From the NCBI RefSeq assembly GCF_001278055.1, contig NZ_CP010802.1, positions 930,001 to 994,000 of the forward strand: a stretch of 64,000 nucleotides of DNA, in the 5' to 3' direction. The stretch is from Desulfuromonas soudanensis. Its GTDB lineage: Bacteria; Desulfobacterota; Desulfuromonadia; Desulfuromonadales; WTL. Below, piece after piece: positions 1 to 8,449 of the stretch (the first letter of the stretch is position 1; the number at the start of each line of letters is the position of its first letter). The position numbers were made by a program, and so were the translations under genes. Below the pieces are notes generated by a model that was not told the DNA's origin, ran no database searches, and saw nothing but the letters and a program-made list of their open reading frames with translations.

Positions 1-64
1 AGAACTTGTTAAACTTTCAACTCCCGTCGATCTCAAACCCAATCTTCAACCCAAGGAGGAAGAA

Positions 65-658
65 ATGACCATCGCCCTGCCCGAACTCCCCTTTCCCATA
101 GCCGCTCTGGAACCCCATATCAGTGCGCGCACCTTCGAGTTTCACCACGGCAAGCACCACAAGGCCTACGTCGACAACACCAACAAGCTGATCGAGGGGA
201 CTCCCCTGGCCGGCAAGGACCTCGAGTCGATCATCCTGGCGGCCGCCGGCGACCAGGCCAAGAAGGGGCTGTTCAACAACGCCGCCCAGGTCTGGAACCA
301 CAGCTTCTTCTGGAAGTGCCTGAAACCCGGAGGGGGCGGCAAGCCGACGGGGAAGGTGGCCGCCAGAATCGACGCCGACCTCGGCGGCTACGAGAAGTTC
401 GCCGCCGATTTCAAAAACGCCGGCGCCACCCAGTTCGGCAGCGGCTGGGCCTGGCTGGTCCTCAAGGATGGCAAACTGGAGATTGCCCAGACCGCCAACG
501 CTGAAACCCCGCTGACCAAGGGGCATAAGCCGCTGCTGGTGGTCGATGTCTGGGAACATGGCTATTACCTCGATTACCAGAACCGTCGTCCTGACTTTCT
601 TCAGGCCTTCCTCGACCACCTGGTCAACTGGGACTTCGTCAACGCCAACCTCGGCTGA
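65..658 (+). CDS. sodB: Fe-type superoxide dismutase
   Basis: This 197-residue protein has the full length of the Fe/Mn superoxide dismutase family, which converts superoxide to oxygen and peroxide in the cytoplasm. The metal ligands are visible: a His in FHHGKHH near residue 27, a His in QVWNHSFFW, and the Asp and His of DVWEHGYYLDY. The AAQVWNHSFFW block and the GGGGKPTG that follows are typical of the iron form. A strong AAGGAGGAAG ribosome site precedes the ATG. It stands alone and is followed by its own terminator. In an anaerobe it would serve oxygen defence, as would the ferritin-like gene nearby. Confidence 0.96.
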   Translation: MTIALPELPFPIAALEPHISARTFEFHHGKHHKAYVDNTNKLIEGTPLAGKDLESIILAAAGDQAKKGLFNNAAQVWNHSFFWKCLKPGGGGKPTGKVAARIDADLGGYEKFAADFKNAGATQFGSGWAWLVLKDGKLEIAQTANAETPLTKGHKPLLVVDVWEHGYYLDYQNRRPDFLQAFLDHLVNWDFVNANLG

Positions 659-684
659 GGCGGGGTGTCTCCTCTGAAAAAGGA

Positions 685-720
685 CGAAAGGCCGCTCCCG
701 GGAGGGGGCGGCCTTTCGTT
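685..720 (+). terminator. Intrinsic terminator of sodB
   Basis: An 11-bp perfect stem (CGAAAGGCCGC with its complement) closes a GC-rich loop and ends in a short T run, 27 bases after the sodB stop. Confidence 0.85.
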
Positions 721-786
721 TGACGCAGTGACGAATTTTAATAACTGGTAAAGGTTGCTGTTTCGTTGATTTCCATGCGGTCGCAC

Positions 787-1542
787 TTAGTACCACCCGT
801 GTTCCTCAAAGACCCGGCGCGCCTCCTCCGACTTCAAGAAGGAAATGAACTGCAGCGCTGCCTCCCTGTTGGGAGTCTGCCGGGTCAGGGCCACCGGTGT
901 GAAGCGCAGTCCGGCGTCTCCGGGGATTTCGATGAAGTCCGATTCGGCCTCGAGAAAAAAGTGCCAGGATTTGTAGGTCACCCAGGCATCGATCTCCGGG
1001 GTGGAGAGCCAGGCCGCAGCCCCCTGCTGCCCGGTGTACTCGAACTTCCGGATGTTGCTGCTCAGCCCCGAGGGCGCGCCATGGAAGTGTCTCATGTTCT
1101 CAAGTTTGACATCGAGGATTCCGACCTCTTTTTGCCGCAGGTCCTCGGTCCCCTTGATGTTCAGGGGATTCCCCTTGCGCACGAGGACCCCCATGCGCCG
1201 CGGATGGAGTTTTTCTGCCGAGGTCATGTCGAGCACACCGGGATGGCGGCGGTCGAAACTCTCCAGCATGTATTCGGCCCCGCCGAAGTAGATATCTCCA
1301 TTTTCCCGGAGCTTTTGGCCCAGTTCAACGGGCATGGCCTTGAAGACCGCGACATCGATCCCGTGCCGCTCCTCGAAGAGTTCTGCGCACTCCTCGATCA
1401 CGTGATGAGGGCCACCGGGGCCATAGACGAGCAGGCGCTTTGTCGGCTCCTCCGTTGAAGACCAGGCCGAGGCCGCGCAGAGGAGCAGGGAGACGATCAG
1501 GAGCCACTCTTTGACTGACATAGGCAATCTCTTTCTTGACAA
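787..1542 (-). CDS. AcfC-like periplasmic substrate-binding protein
   Basis: This 251-residue protein has an N-terminal signal peptide (a hydrophobic stretch around residues 11-27 ending in ASAWSS) and then the start of a type-2 periplasmic binding fold (RLLVYGPGGPHHVIEECAEL). The order and motifs match the accessory colonization factor AcfC group, related to molybdate and sulfate binding proteins. No permease or ATPase gene is adjacent, so the ligand cannot be read from context. The ATG at residue 8 is an equally possible start. Confidence 0.75.
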   Translation of the reverse strand: MSRKRLPMSVKEWLLIVSLLLCAASAWSSTEEPTKRLLVYGPGGPHHVIEECAELFEERHGIDVAVFKAMPVELGQKLRENGDIYFGGAEYMLESFDRRHPGVLDMTSAEKLHPRRMGVLVRKGNPLNIKGTEDLRQKEVGILDVKLENMRHFHGAPSGLSSNIRKFEYTGQQGAAAWLSTPEIDAWVTYKSWHFFLEAESDFIEIPGDAGLRFTPVALTRQTPNREAALQFISFLKSEEARRVFEEHGWY

Positions 1543-1751
1543 TGAGGTTACGTCTCCTCACCAGGGGGAAGCGGGGATATGGCGACCGGTTCGGCCTCCT
1601 GAAAAATGCCCCGGTGCCGCTCTCCTTCCGCTGCGGGCGGGGCGAGCCGCCGGGAAATTTCCCCGTCATCAACGCCTAGACCCAGGAGACCTTAAATCCA
1701 AGCAAGAGATGTGCCTTGATTAATAAGTCCCGTCTGAAAAACGGGCAAAGG

Positions 1752-1779
1752 AAAAGGCGGCCGTCTGGCCGCCTTTTAT
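1752..1779 (-). terminator. Intrinsic terminator
   Basis: An AAAAGGCGGCC stem with a GTCT loop and the matching GGCCGCCTTTT forms a symmetric hairpin 44 bases past the stop of the leftward ferritin-like gene. Confidence 0.85.
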
Positions 1780-1822
1780 TCAATTTAAGTAATTTCGCCA
1801 GGCCTGGGTCCTGTCGCCGAAT

Positions 1823-2338
1823 TCAGCGATCGACATCCCGGCCGAACTGATGGAACTCGTCGAGGTTGCTGAATTCGCGCCAGGCGAGGAACTGGTTGGG
1901 GGCGTTGACGAAGTGGAAGATGTTCCCGAGGATGTTGAAGTGCTTGTGCTCCTCGCCGGCGATCTTCAGGAGCAGGGCCTTGACCCCCGGGTCTTTTTCC
2001 TTGGCCGCTGCATCTTCATAGAGGCGAAAACTGTCCGTTTCAAGCTTCATGGCATGCTGATAGGCCTCGAGGTCGTCAGCGACATTTTTCAGGGCCGCCT
2101 CGCCTTTCGGCAGTTCGGCAAAGATGTTTCTGGCTTCATTGAGGATCGTCGTCTCCGGCATGGCCGGGGCCCTGGCCCCCGCTTTCAACTCCTGAAAAAT
2201 ATCGTAGTGCTTCTGCTCATCCTCGGCCAGGCGGGAGAAGATGGTTTTCAACCCGGCCAAATCGGCCTTTTTGGCGAGTTTTTCGTAATAGGCCTTGCCA
2301 TCCACTTCCATCTTCATCGCAAAATCGAATACGTTCAT
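1823..2338 (-). CDS. Ferritin-like (rubrerythrin-family) di-iron protein
   Basis: The 171-residue product is a four-helix ferritin-like protein. Two internal halves each carry a metal-binding pattern: an early Glu (MKMEVDGKAYYE) with EDEQKHYDIF, and a second Glu (MKLETDSFRLYE) with GEEHKHFNIL. No C-terminal rubredoxin CXXC knuckles are present, so it is a rubrerythrin diiron domain without the rubredoxin part. Such proteins act in peroxide reduction or iron handling. It is monocistronic, with a GGGAGAG-type ribosome site and a downstream terminator. Confidence 0.85.
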   Translation of the reverse strand: MNVFDFAMKMEVDGKAYYEKLAKKADLAGLKTIFSRLAEDEQKHYDIFQELKAGARAPAMPETTILNEARNIFAELPKGEAALKNVADDLEAYQHAMKLETDSFRLYEDAAAKEKDPGVKALLLKIAGEEHKHFNILGNIFHFVNAPNQFLAWREFSNLDEFHQFGRDVDR

Positions 2339-2442
2339 AATGCTCTCCCTGTCGATTGATGGTTGCCGGTCTGTTTTCTAACTCTAGGAGATGGCGTCCG
2401 GCTGTCAAGTTTCTCCGGAAAAGTCCGGGGTGCTGCCTCCGG

Positions 2443-3405
2443 TCAGGGGAGGAGAACAATCTTGCCACAGGTGCTCGTCTCCATCACCGCGTGGTGGGCC
2501 GCCGCTGCCTTGGCCAGGGGGAGCTCGCGGCTCACAACCGGTTGCAGCGTTCCGTTTCTCATCCCTTCGGCAAGGGCGGCGTGCATGCTTGCCTGTTCCT
2601 TGTCGCTGGCGGCAAAAAGAATCATGCCGAGGATGGCGGCTTCCCGTCCCATGGCGGTGCGCGGGTCGATCTCCACCCGGCCGCGACTGCCGATCACCAC
2701 CACCCGTCCCCCCTTGGCGAGCACCCCGAGGTCGCGGTCGAGATTGACGTTGGCCAGCATCTCCAGGATGACGTCGACTCCGGCGCCGCAGGTCAGTTCC
2801 GGCAACTTCTCGAGATACCCCTTTTCGCGGTGATTGAGGACATGGTGGGCCCCCTGGGCGGCCACCAGCGCCTCCCCCTCTGCGGTTCCGGCGGTACCGA
2901 TCACCCGCAGTCCGGCGGCCCGGGCGAGCTGCACCGCGGCAATCCCGACCCCGCCGCTGGCGCCATGGACCAGGACCGTCTCCCCCGGAACCGCGTGCGC
3001 CCGCTGGAAGAGGGCCCGGAAGGCCGCCCCGTAAGGAACGCCGATCGCCGCTCCCTGGCCGAAGCTCGTTTTTTCCGGGAGCGGATGGGTGTGGAACTCC
3101 TTGCAGAGAGCCGCTTCGGCGTAGGTGCCGGAGAGGGAGCGGGCGACGTAGACCCTCTGGCCGACGGTGCGGTGCCTGACGCCGGTGCCGACGGCCTCGA
3201 TGATCCCCGCGCCGTCGCTGCCGGGGGTGTAGGGGAGGGGGAGGTCCGGAGCATAGAGGCCGGAGCGGATATAGGTGTCGACGGGGTTGACGCCGACGGC
3301 TTGCAGTCGGACCACCACTTCACCCGGACCGGGGGCGAGGGGGGGGACCTCTTCGAGCAGCATTGCTTCGGGAGGACCGAATTCATGGACACGGATCGCT
3401 TTCAT
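2443..3405 (-). CDS. Zinc-independent MDR oxidoreductase, quinone reductase-like
   Basis: At 320 residues this is a full-length medium-chain dehydrogenase/reductase. The N-terminal GroES-like domain (MKAIRVHEFGPPEAM, VRLQAVGVNPVDTYIRSG) is the signature of NADPH:quinone reductase (Qor). The nucleotide-binding loop GASGGVGIAAVQLARAAG lies near the middle. The Cys ligands of structural zinc in alcohol dehydrogenases are absent. It probably reduces quinones or other enones with NADPH in the cytoplasm. It appears to be transcribed alone. Confidence 0.9.
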   Translation of the reverse strand: MKAIRVHEFGPPEAMLLEEVPPLAPGPGEVVVRLQAVGVNPVDTYIRSGLYAPDLPLPYTPGSDGAGIIEAVGTGVRHRTVGQRVYVARSLSGTYAEAALCKEFHTHPLPEKTSFGQGAAIGVPYGAAFRALFQRAHAVPGETVLVHGASGGVGIAAVQLARAAGLRVIGTAGTAEGEALVAAQGAHHVLNHREKGYLEKLPELTCGAGVDVILEMLANVNLDRDLGVLAKGGRVVVIGSRGRVEIDPRTAMGREAAILGMILFAASDKEQASMHAALAEGMRNGTLQPVVSRELPLAKAAAAHHAVMETSTCGKIVLLP

Positions 3406-3614
3406 GGCAAAGACTCCTTTACCGGCGGCTCGCTTCAGGGATCAGCACAAGTATACCACCCGGCCGCCGGGGCGAGGCAGATCCTCCGATCCTTTTCCCG
3501 GACCGTATTATTTCAGGCCCGGGGAAAAAGGTCCCTCCCCCCTGCCCTCCGCTCATGATAAAGTAACCGGCAGGGATGAAGTTTTTACTCATTCACCTTC
3601 AAGGGGGAATCACG

Positions 3615-4382
3615 ATGCATATCGTTGCGGTCTGCTCCTGGCAGCAGGAAGAAGCTGCGGTCGCCGCCACTATCGCCGAGATTCTCGGCATTCTGGCGTT
3701 CGAGGCCCGGCAGAAGATTGCCGGCGGCGGCCCGGCGGTCCTGGCAAGTTTCGCCGATCCGAAGCAGGCCGAGACGTTGGCGGCCAGATTGTCCCAGGCC
3801 GCCGTCCCTGCGTTGGTGATCGATAGCGCGGACGTCCGGCAGAGGAAGGCGGCGTTTCCCGTCCGCCGTTTCGTCCTCGGTGCGCAGGCGCTGCAGCTCG
3901 AGTCATTTGCCGCAGAGCGCTGCGCGATTGACTACGGCACCATTGAGCTCCTTCTTGTCGCCACCTGCAGCTCCGGGGAAAAACAGACCACCGCCACGGT
4001 GACGGAGCGCAAATTCAGCATCGGCAAAACCCTTCTCGCCGGCGGCGTGCCGATGACCAAGAAGGTGACGCGGGAAGAGACTGTCCTCTCCGAAGAGCGT
4101 GACGAGACCCTCTGGCTTTATCGGCGGGGAGGGGAAACGGTGGTCTTTAACAGGTCAGTGATGAGTTACGATGGTCTCGGCGAGGCGATGCAGGTGTCGC
4201 GCGACCTCAATTTCGGCTACCTGAAAAATGCCCTGCGGCGTCTGGCGCCCCAGGCAATCTACAGTGACCGCCTGCTCAAGCGGGCCGCGCTGGTCAAGGT
4301 TCTCGGTCCGGCCCTGAGTCCGGAGGCCGACCTCGATCTGGCATTCGAAATCCTGGCCCGCAGCCTGAGGAAAAATCCCTGA
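3615..4382 (+). CDS. Conserved protein of unknown function
   Basis: This 255-residue cytoplasmic protein starts at the ATG preceded by AAGGGGG; an in-frame ATG at 3576 has no good ribosome site. The N-terminal 70 residues (MHIVAVCSWQQEEAA...LASFADPKQAETLAARL) look like a small alpha/beta module in which a residue pattern recalls ribosomal L7/L12-type or ACT-like folds. The rest has no motif I recognise. There is no signal peptide or membrane segment. It converges on the next gene over a shared terminator. Confidence 0.75.
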   Translation: MHIVAVCSWQQEEAAVAATIAEILGILAFEARQKIAGGGPAVLASFADPKQAETLAARLSQAAVPALVIDSADVRQRKAAFPVRRFVLGAQALQLESFAAERCAIDYGTIELLLVATCSSGEKQTTATVTERKFSIGKTLLAGGVPMTKKVTREETVLSEERDETLWLYRRGGETVVFNRSVMSYDGLGEAMQVSRDLNFGYLKNALRRLAPQAIYSDRLLKRAALVKVLGPALSPEADLDLAFEILARSLRKNP

Positions 4383-4428
4383 TTTTTTCCCCTCGACCTC
4401 TCCGTCCGTCCGGAATATATTTCGTTGA

Positions 4429-4466
4429 AACAGGAAGGGCGGCCCGATCGGCCGCCCTTCCTGTTT
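4429..4466. terminator. Bidirectional terminator
   Basis: A 15-bp palindromic stem beginning AACAGGAAGGGCGGC lies between two convergent genes and has A and T runs on opposite sides, so it can serve both. Confidence 0.85.
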
Positions 4467-4508
4467 TCCCTGAATGAAATTTTTCCGTTGCCGGTCCCAC
4501 CTCTGCGC

Positions 4509-4949
4509 TTACAACAGGATGATCAACGCCACGCCGCCGGCAAAGACGGTGAGGTTGCAGACGGCCGAGACGGCATGCAGGCGGGAGAACTCCTGCCGCA
4601 GGGGGTCGTCCTTGGGGGTTGTTTCAAAAGAGACGATCTGCTCCTTGAGGGCGGCCGCCTTCGGCTCGATGACAAGGGCCTGAAAGGAGGTGGCCGCCAG
4701 CATCAGGACGAGGAGCACGAGGGCCGGGATGAAGTGCCGGCCGCGCTGCAGCAGCAGGCAGACCAGGGCAACGGCGCCGCAGGCGAGTCCGTAGCGAAAG
4801 TAGCCGGGGAAGAGGACGCCGACGATCCTGCCGGCCAGGTCGCGCGCCTCGGTCTTGAAGAGGATGGGGGTGAGGACGAAGGTGAAAAGGGCGACCCCGC
4901 CGACCCAGAAGGAGAGCGCCAGGCGGTAGAGGACAGGGATGAAGGACAT
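4509..4949 (-). CDS. DUF4149 (TMEM205-like) inner-membrane protein
   Basis: The 146-residue protein has four predicted membrane segments: near residues 5-30, 45-65, 70-95 and 125-146. The pattern YRLALSFWVGGVALFTFVLTPILF followed by a glycine- and phenylalanine-rich second helix is the DUF4149 family hallmark. Function of the family is not established. It lies 49 bases downstream of the small cytochrome gene on the same strand, so the two may be cotranscribed. Confidence 0.8.
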   Translation of the reverse strand: MSFIPVLYRLALSFWVGGVALFTFVLTPILFKTEARDLAGRIVGVLFPGYFRYGLACGAVALVCLLLQRGRHFIPALVLLVLMLAATSFQALVIEPKAAALKEQIVSFETTPKDDPLRQEFSRLHAVSAVCNLTVFAGGVALIILL

Positions 4950-4998
4950 GGCGACTCCTGAAAAAGGGGCGTTGATTTTCTCGATTCCTTACGACCCG

Positions 4999-5550
4999 CT
5001 ACTTTTTGTGACATCCCGTGCAGGCCGTCGGGGCGCTGCCGCCGGTTACCTTGTGGCAATCCTTGCAGAGGGTGTGGGCGATCTCCTTGTCGATGACGAC
5101 CTTTTGCGGGGGATCGGTAGGATGGCACTTGCTGCAGTCGAGGCTGGCGGAATGGACGGTATGATTGAAGGTCACCTTCCCCATCGTTGCCTCGTAGATG
5201 ACGGTCGCCGGGCCCGCGGCCGCAGGAACGGCCGGTTTGACGGTCGCCGGTGCCGTAACGGGAGCCACCTCCTGCTGCGCCTCTTGAACGGCCGCGGCGG
5301 CCGGTGCCTTGGCCTCCTCCTTGGTGACAGCTGGAGCCGGAGCCTGGACGTCGGCGGCGGGTTTTTCCGCCTCCTTCTGGGGCTCGGCCGCCGGCTCGGC
5401 GACGGGGGGTTTTGCTTCCTCGGTAACCGGCTGCGTCTCCGTCGCTGCCGGTTGGGCCGTTTCCGGGCGGGGCGGGGGCGTTTCCTGTTTGCAGGCGCTC
5501 AGGAGGAGTGTCGTCAGAAGGGCCAGGAATAATGTCGTGATCGGTCGCAT
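4999..5550 (-). CDS. Tri-haem c7-like cytochrome lipoprotein
   Basis: The start at 5550 is chosen for the AAGGAGAACGAC leader; an upstream in-frame ATG adds an unlikely extension. The 183-residue product has a lipoprotein signal (LLLSAC), then about 90 residues rich in Pro, Ala, Glu and Lys, then a C-terminal domain with CSKCH, CKDCH and CTGCH plus extra His (KVTFNHTVHSASLD) suited to bis-His haem ligation. This is the cytochrome c7/c3-type fold. The tether suggests a mobile electron carrier reaching across the periplasm from a membrane anchor. Confidence 0.88.
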   Translation of the reverse strand: MRPITTLFLALLTTLLLSACKQETPPPRPETAQPAATETQPVTEEAKPPVAEPAAEPQKEAEKPAADVQAPAPAVTKEEAKAPAAAAVQEAQQEVAPVTAPATVKPAVPAAAGPATVIYEATMGKVTFNHTVHSASLDCSKCHPTDPPQKVVIDKEIAHTLCKDCHKVTGGSAPTACTGCHKK

Positions 5551-5757
5551 GTCGTTCTCCTTGAAGGTTGGGTTTGCGGCAATGTTCTCCAAGGGTATCA
5601 CGCAAGGAGCCTCTCGTCACCGTCGGAAAAAAATTGGCACACCGGCCGGCTTTGCCCTATGCTGGGCGCAGACAATCAAGAAACCGGCAAACGGATGACT
5701 CGGGCGAAAGTTTTTTGAGTCGGATCTGAAGCCGTAGCGCTTACTTGAAGGGATTTC

Positions 5758-6009
5758 ATGTCGCAGAAAAAAGAAGAGGATGAGCAAGAAGAAGGTGTCG
5801 AGGTCCCCTACGAGCGGATCCATCCCGAGACCCTGAAGAAGATGGTCCAGGAGTTTGTGACCCGCGACGGCGCGGATTGGGGTGATGCCGGTTGCTCGCT
5901 TGCCGAAAAGGTCGAAGAGGTCCTTGAGCAGCTGAAGAGCCGAAGGGTGAGGGTCGTTCTGGATCTGAAATCACAAACGGCCAATTTCATCCCCTGCCGC
6001 CAGGCTTGA
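5758..6009 (+). CDS. UPF0270 (YheU-family) small protein
   Basis: The 83-residue protein aligns with the YheU family through the stretch VPYERIHPETLKKMVQEFV and the later SLAEKVEEVLEQL. An acidic, lysine-rich N-terminal extension of about 13 residues precedes the family domain. The function of the family is unknown. It precedes the methyltransferase gene by about 55 bases and may share its transcript. Confidence 0.8.
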   Translation: MSQKKEEDEQEEGVEVPYERIHPETLKKMVQEFVTRDGADWGDAGCSLAEKVEEVLEQLKSRRVRVVLDLKSQTANFIPCRQA

Positions 6010-6064
6010 TTCTATAACCTCACCCCGACCGGAAAAGTGGCGGTCCTTCGGCAGACAGGTGGTC

Positions 6065-6910
6065 ATGAGCAATAAAGGTTATTGGATCTATTCGGCGATT
6101 GCCCGTAAGGTTCTCGAGGCGATGGACCGGGGCGAGACAGGCATCGAGATTTCCGCCGATCTCAACCTTTCCCGGGAGACCTTTCCCCTCTGCGGCGACG
6201 AGCTGGTCCTCGACGGGGAGAATCGCCTGAGCCGTGAGGAGTTGCGGCAGATCGAGGGGAAGGAGAGCCGGATTTACTACCTGGAGGGCGGTCGTCTCGA
6301 CGTTCTCGAGGAGCGGGGGGAGGGTTATTACAAACTCGTCCCCACGGATCAGGCGCCGCTGCTGGAGATCAGCGGGGTGAAAATGCACATTTCCAAGGGG
6401 ATCAACCCCTTTGAGAGCGCCGGGCAGATGGCCGCCCAGGTCGTGAAAAAAGGGGACCGGGTCCTCGATACCTGCAGCGGGCTCGGCTACGCGGCCCAAG
6501 CGGCGGTAAGGCTCGGGGCGCGGGACGTCCTCTCCGTCGAGAAGAGTGCAACGGTCATGGCGCTGCGGGAGAAAAACCCCTGGTCCCGGGGGATCTTCGG
6601 TCCAAACATCCAGTTGGTGCAGGGCGACATCGAGGAGTACATCCGGACGCTCCCTGCGGCATCCTTCGATTCGGTCATTCATGATCCTCCCCGGTTTTCG
6701 CTCGCCGGAGAGCTCTACGGCGAGCCGTTCTACCGGGAAATTTACCGGGTGCTGAAGAGGCGCGGCGCCCTCTTTCACTATACGGGGAACCCGCACCTGC
6801 TGAAACGGGGGGCGAGTTTTGTCGATCATGCCGCGCAGCGCCTCAGGGCGGCCGGTTTCACAAAAGTGGTGAAGGTCGCGGCGCTCATGGGCGTCACGGC
6901 GCAAAAATAA
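6065..6910 (+). CDS. Class I SAM-dependent methyltransferase
   Basis: This 281-residue protein carries the class I methyltransferase core in its second half: motif I DRVLDTCSGLGYAAQAAVRLGA near residues 140-160, then ALREKNPWSRG and FDSVIHDPPRFS as the catalytic-face motif. The DPPR resembles the DPPY/NPPY loops of amino-methylating enzymes. The first 130 residues form a separate domain that may recognise substrate, possibly RNA or a metabolite. A GTG two codons upstream is an alternative start. The substrate cannot be told from sequence. Confidence 0.8.
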   Translation: MSNKGYWIYSAIARKVLEAMDRGETGIEISADLNLSRETFPLCGDELVLDGENRLSREELRQIEGKESRIYYLEGGRLDVLEERGEGYYKLVPTDQAPLLEISGVKMHISKGINPFESAGQMAAQVVKKGDRVLDTCSGLGYAAQAAVRLGARDVLSVEKSATVMALREKNPWSRGIFGPNIQLVQGDIEEYIRTLPAASFDSVIHDPPRFSLAGELYGEPFYREIYRVLKRRGALFHYTGNPHLLKRGASFVDHAAQRLRAAGFTKVVKVAALMGVTAQK

Positions 6911-6970
6911 CGGCGGCATCCCTGGCGTCGCAATCGTTCCTTTCCACTCTTATCCCCCGGCGTCTCCCCT

Positions 6971-8227
6971 ATGACCATGAAATCCCCGCCAACGCCGAAT
7001 TCCTGGTCTTCCCTGGCACGGGTCTTCCTCCCCTTTGCCTTCGGATATTTTCTCTCCTATATCTTCCGGGTGGTGAATGCGGTCATTGCCCCAAGCCTGG
7101 CTTCGGACCTGGGACTCGATCCCTCCCGTCTCGGGCTCCTCACCTCCGCCTATTTTCTCACCTTTGCCGCTTTTCAGCTCCCCCTCGGACTCCTCCTCGA
7201 CCGCTACGGTCCGCGGCGGATCGAGGCGATCCTCCTCCTCTTCGCCGCCATCGGTGCCCTGGTCTTCGCCCGGGCCGAAAGTCTCGCCGGTCTGGTTTTG
7301 GGACGGGCCCTGATCGGCCTGGGGGTCTCGGCCTGCCTGATGGCGGCCTTCAAGGCCTTCGTCCTCTGGTTTCCCCCTGCGCGTCTCCCCTTCGTCAACG
7401 GACTGCAGATGGTCTCCGGCGGGTTGGGAGCGATGACGGCCACGGCACCGGTCGCCGCGCTGCTGCAAGTGACCGACTGGAGGGGGGTCTTCACTTTGCT
7501 GGCGCTCCTTTCTTTCCTGGCGGCGGTGATCGTCTTTTCCGTCGTCCCGGAGCGCAAGCAAAAGGAGGCCGCACCCGATCTGCAGCTGCAGCTGCGGGGG
7601 ATCGCCACGGTCTTCGGCAGCCCGCTCTTCTGGCGCATCGCACCGTGGACGATCGCCTCCCAGGCGACGTTTCTCGCCATCCAGGGGCTCTGGGCCGGAC
7701 CCTGGATGCGGGATGTGGCCGGCCTCGATGGCCCGGCGGCGGCCCGGGTGCTCCTTCTGATCGCCTTCTCGATGGTGGCCGGGTTTTTCCTCTTCGGGAT
7801 CATCTCCGAGCGGCTCGGCCGACGGGGGGTGCCGCTGATGACCGTGGCGGCCTTCGGCATGGGGACCTTCATGCTGGTTCAGCTGCTGCTGGCGCTCGTC
7901 GGGACCCGGTTCTCCGCCCCGCTCTGGCTCCTCTTCGGTTTCTTCGGCACGGCCAGCATCCTCCCCTATGCGGTCCTGTCCCAGAGTTTCGGTCCCCGGT
8001 TGGCGGGCCGGGCCAATACGGGGCTTAATCTGCTGGTCTTTGTCGCCGCCTTTGCCGCCCAATGGGGGATCGGTTCGGTGATCGGTCTCTGGCTGGGGAC
8101 CGCCGCCGGGACCTATGCGGCCACCGGATACCGGGCCGGGTTCGGCCTGATGCTGGCCCTGCAATCGGCCGCCTGCCTCTGGTTTCTCGCCTCCGGCTGT
8201 AAAGGGCGTCCCATTATCAGAAAGTAA
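6971..8227 (+). CDS. Major facilitator superfamily transporter
   Basis: The 418-residue protein has 12 hydrophobic segments and the MFS loop motif between helices 2 and 3 (LLLDRYGPRRIEA), with a related one in the second half (ISERLGRRGVPLMT). It lies in the inner membrane and would move a small solute by secondary transport. The substrate is not evident. It follows the methyltransferase by 60 bases on the same strand. Confidence 0.88.
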   Translation: MTMKSPPTPNSWSSLARVFLPFAFGYFLSYIFRVVNAVIAPSLASDLGLDPSRLGLLTSAYFLTFAAFQLPLGLLLDRYGPRRIEAILLLFAAIGALVFARAESLAGLVLGRALIGLGVSACLMAAFKAFVLWFPPARLPFVNGLQMVSGGLGAMTATAPVAALLQVTDWRGVFTLLALLSFLAAVIVFSVVPERKQKEAAPDLQLQLRGIATVFGSPLFWRIAPWTIASQATFLAIQGLWAGPWMRDVAGLDGPAAARVLLLIAFSMVAGFFLFGIISERLGRRGVPLMTVAAFGMGTFMLVQLLLALVGTRFSAPLWLLFGFFGTASILPYAVLSQSFGPRLAGRANTGLNLLVFVAAFAAQWGIGSVIGLWLGTAAGTYAATGYRAGFGLMLALQSAACLWFLASGCKGRPIIRK

Positions 8228-8283
8228 TTTAGCGAATTATGTCCAGGTGACCTGGTGGCAAAATTTGCTTTTTTCGGCGAAAC

Positions 8284-8432
8284 TAAGCTTGATGGGCTCG
8301 CAAAAACCTCAAACTTGACCACAGAGTCACAGAGGCACAGAGAAAACCTGTTGATTGTAAAATGGTTTCCTCCGCGATCTCTGTGCCTCCGTGGTGAAAA
8401 TAGCCTTTTTGCGATTCCATCAAGCTTCATGC
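8284..8432. repeat. Palindromic MITE-like interspersed repeat
   Basis: The two arms are inverted copies. The left arm reads AAGCTTGATGG, TCGCAAAAA and later ACCACAGAG with GGCACAGAG; the right arm reads CTCTGTGCC, CCGTGGTGA, TTTTTGCGA and CCATCAAGCTT. No gene fits between them. Such long imperfect palindromes with the CACAGAG core are familiar as multicopy elements in related bacteria. It lies between the MFS gene and the dehydrogenase and may carry or insulate the promoter of the latter. Confidence 0.7.
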
Positions 8433-8449
8433 AAAAAAGGAGGGAAACA

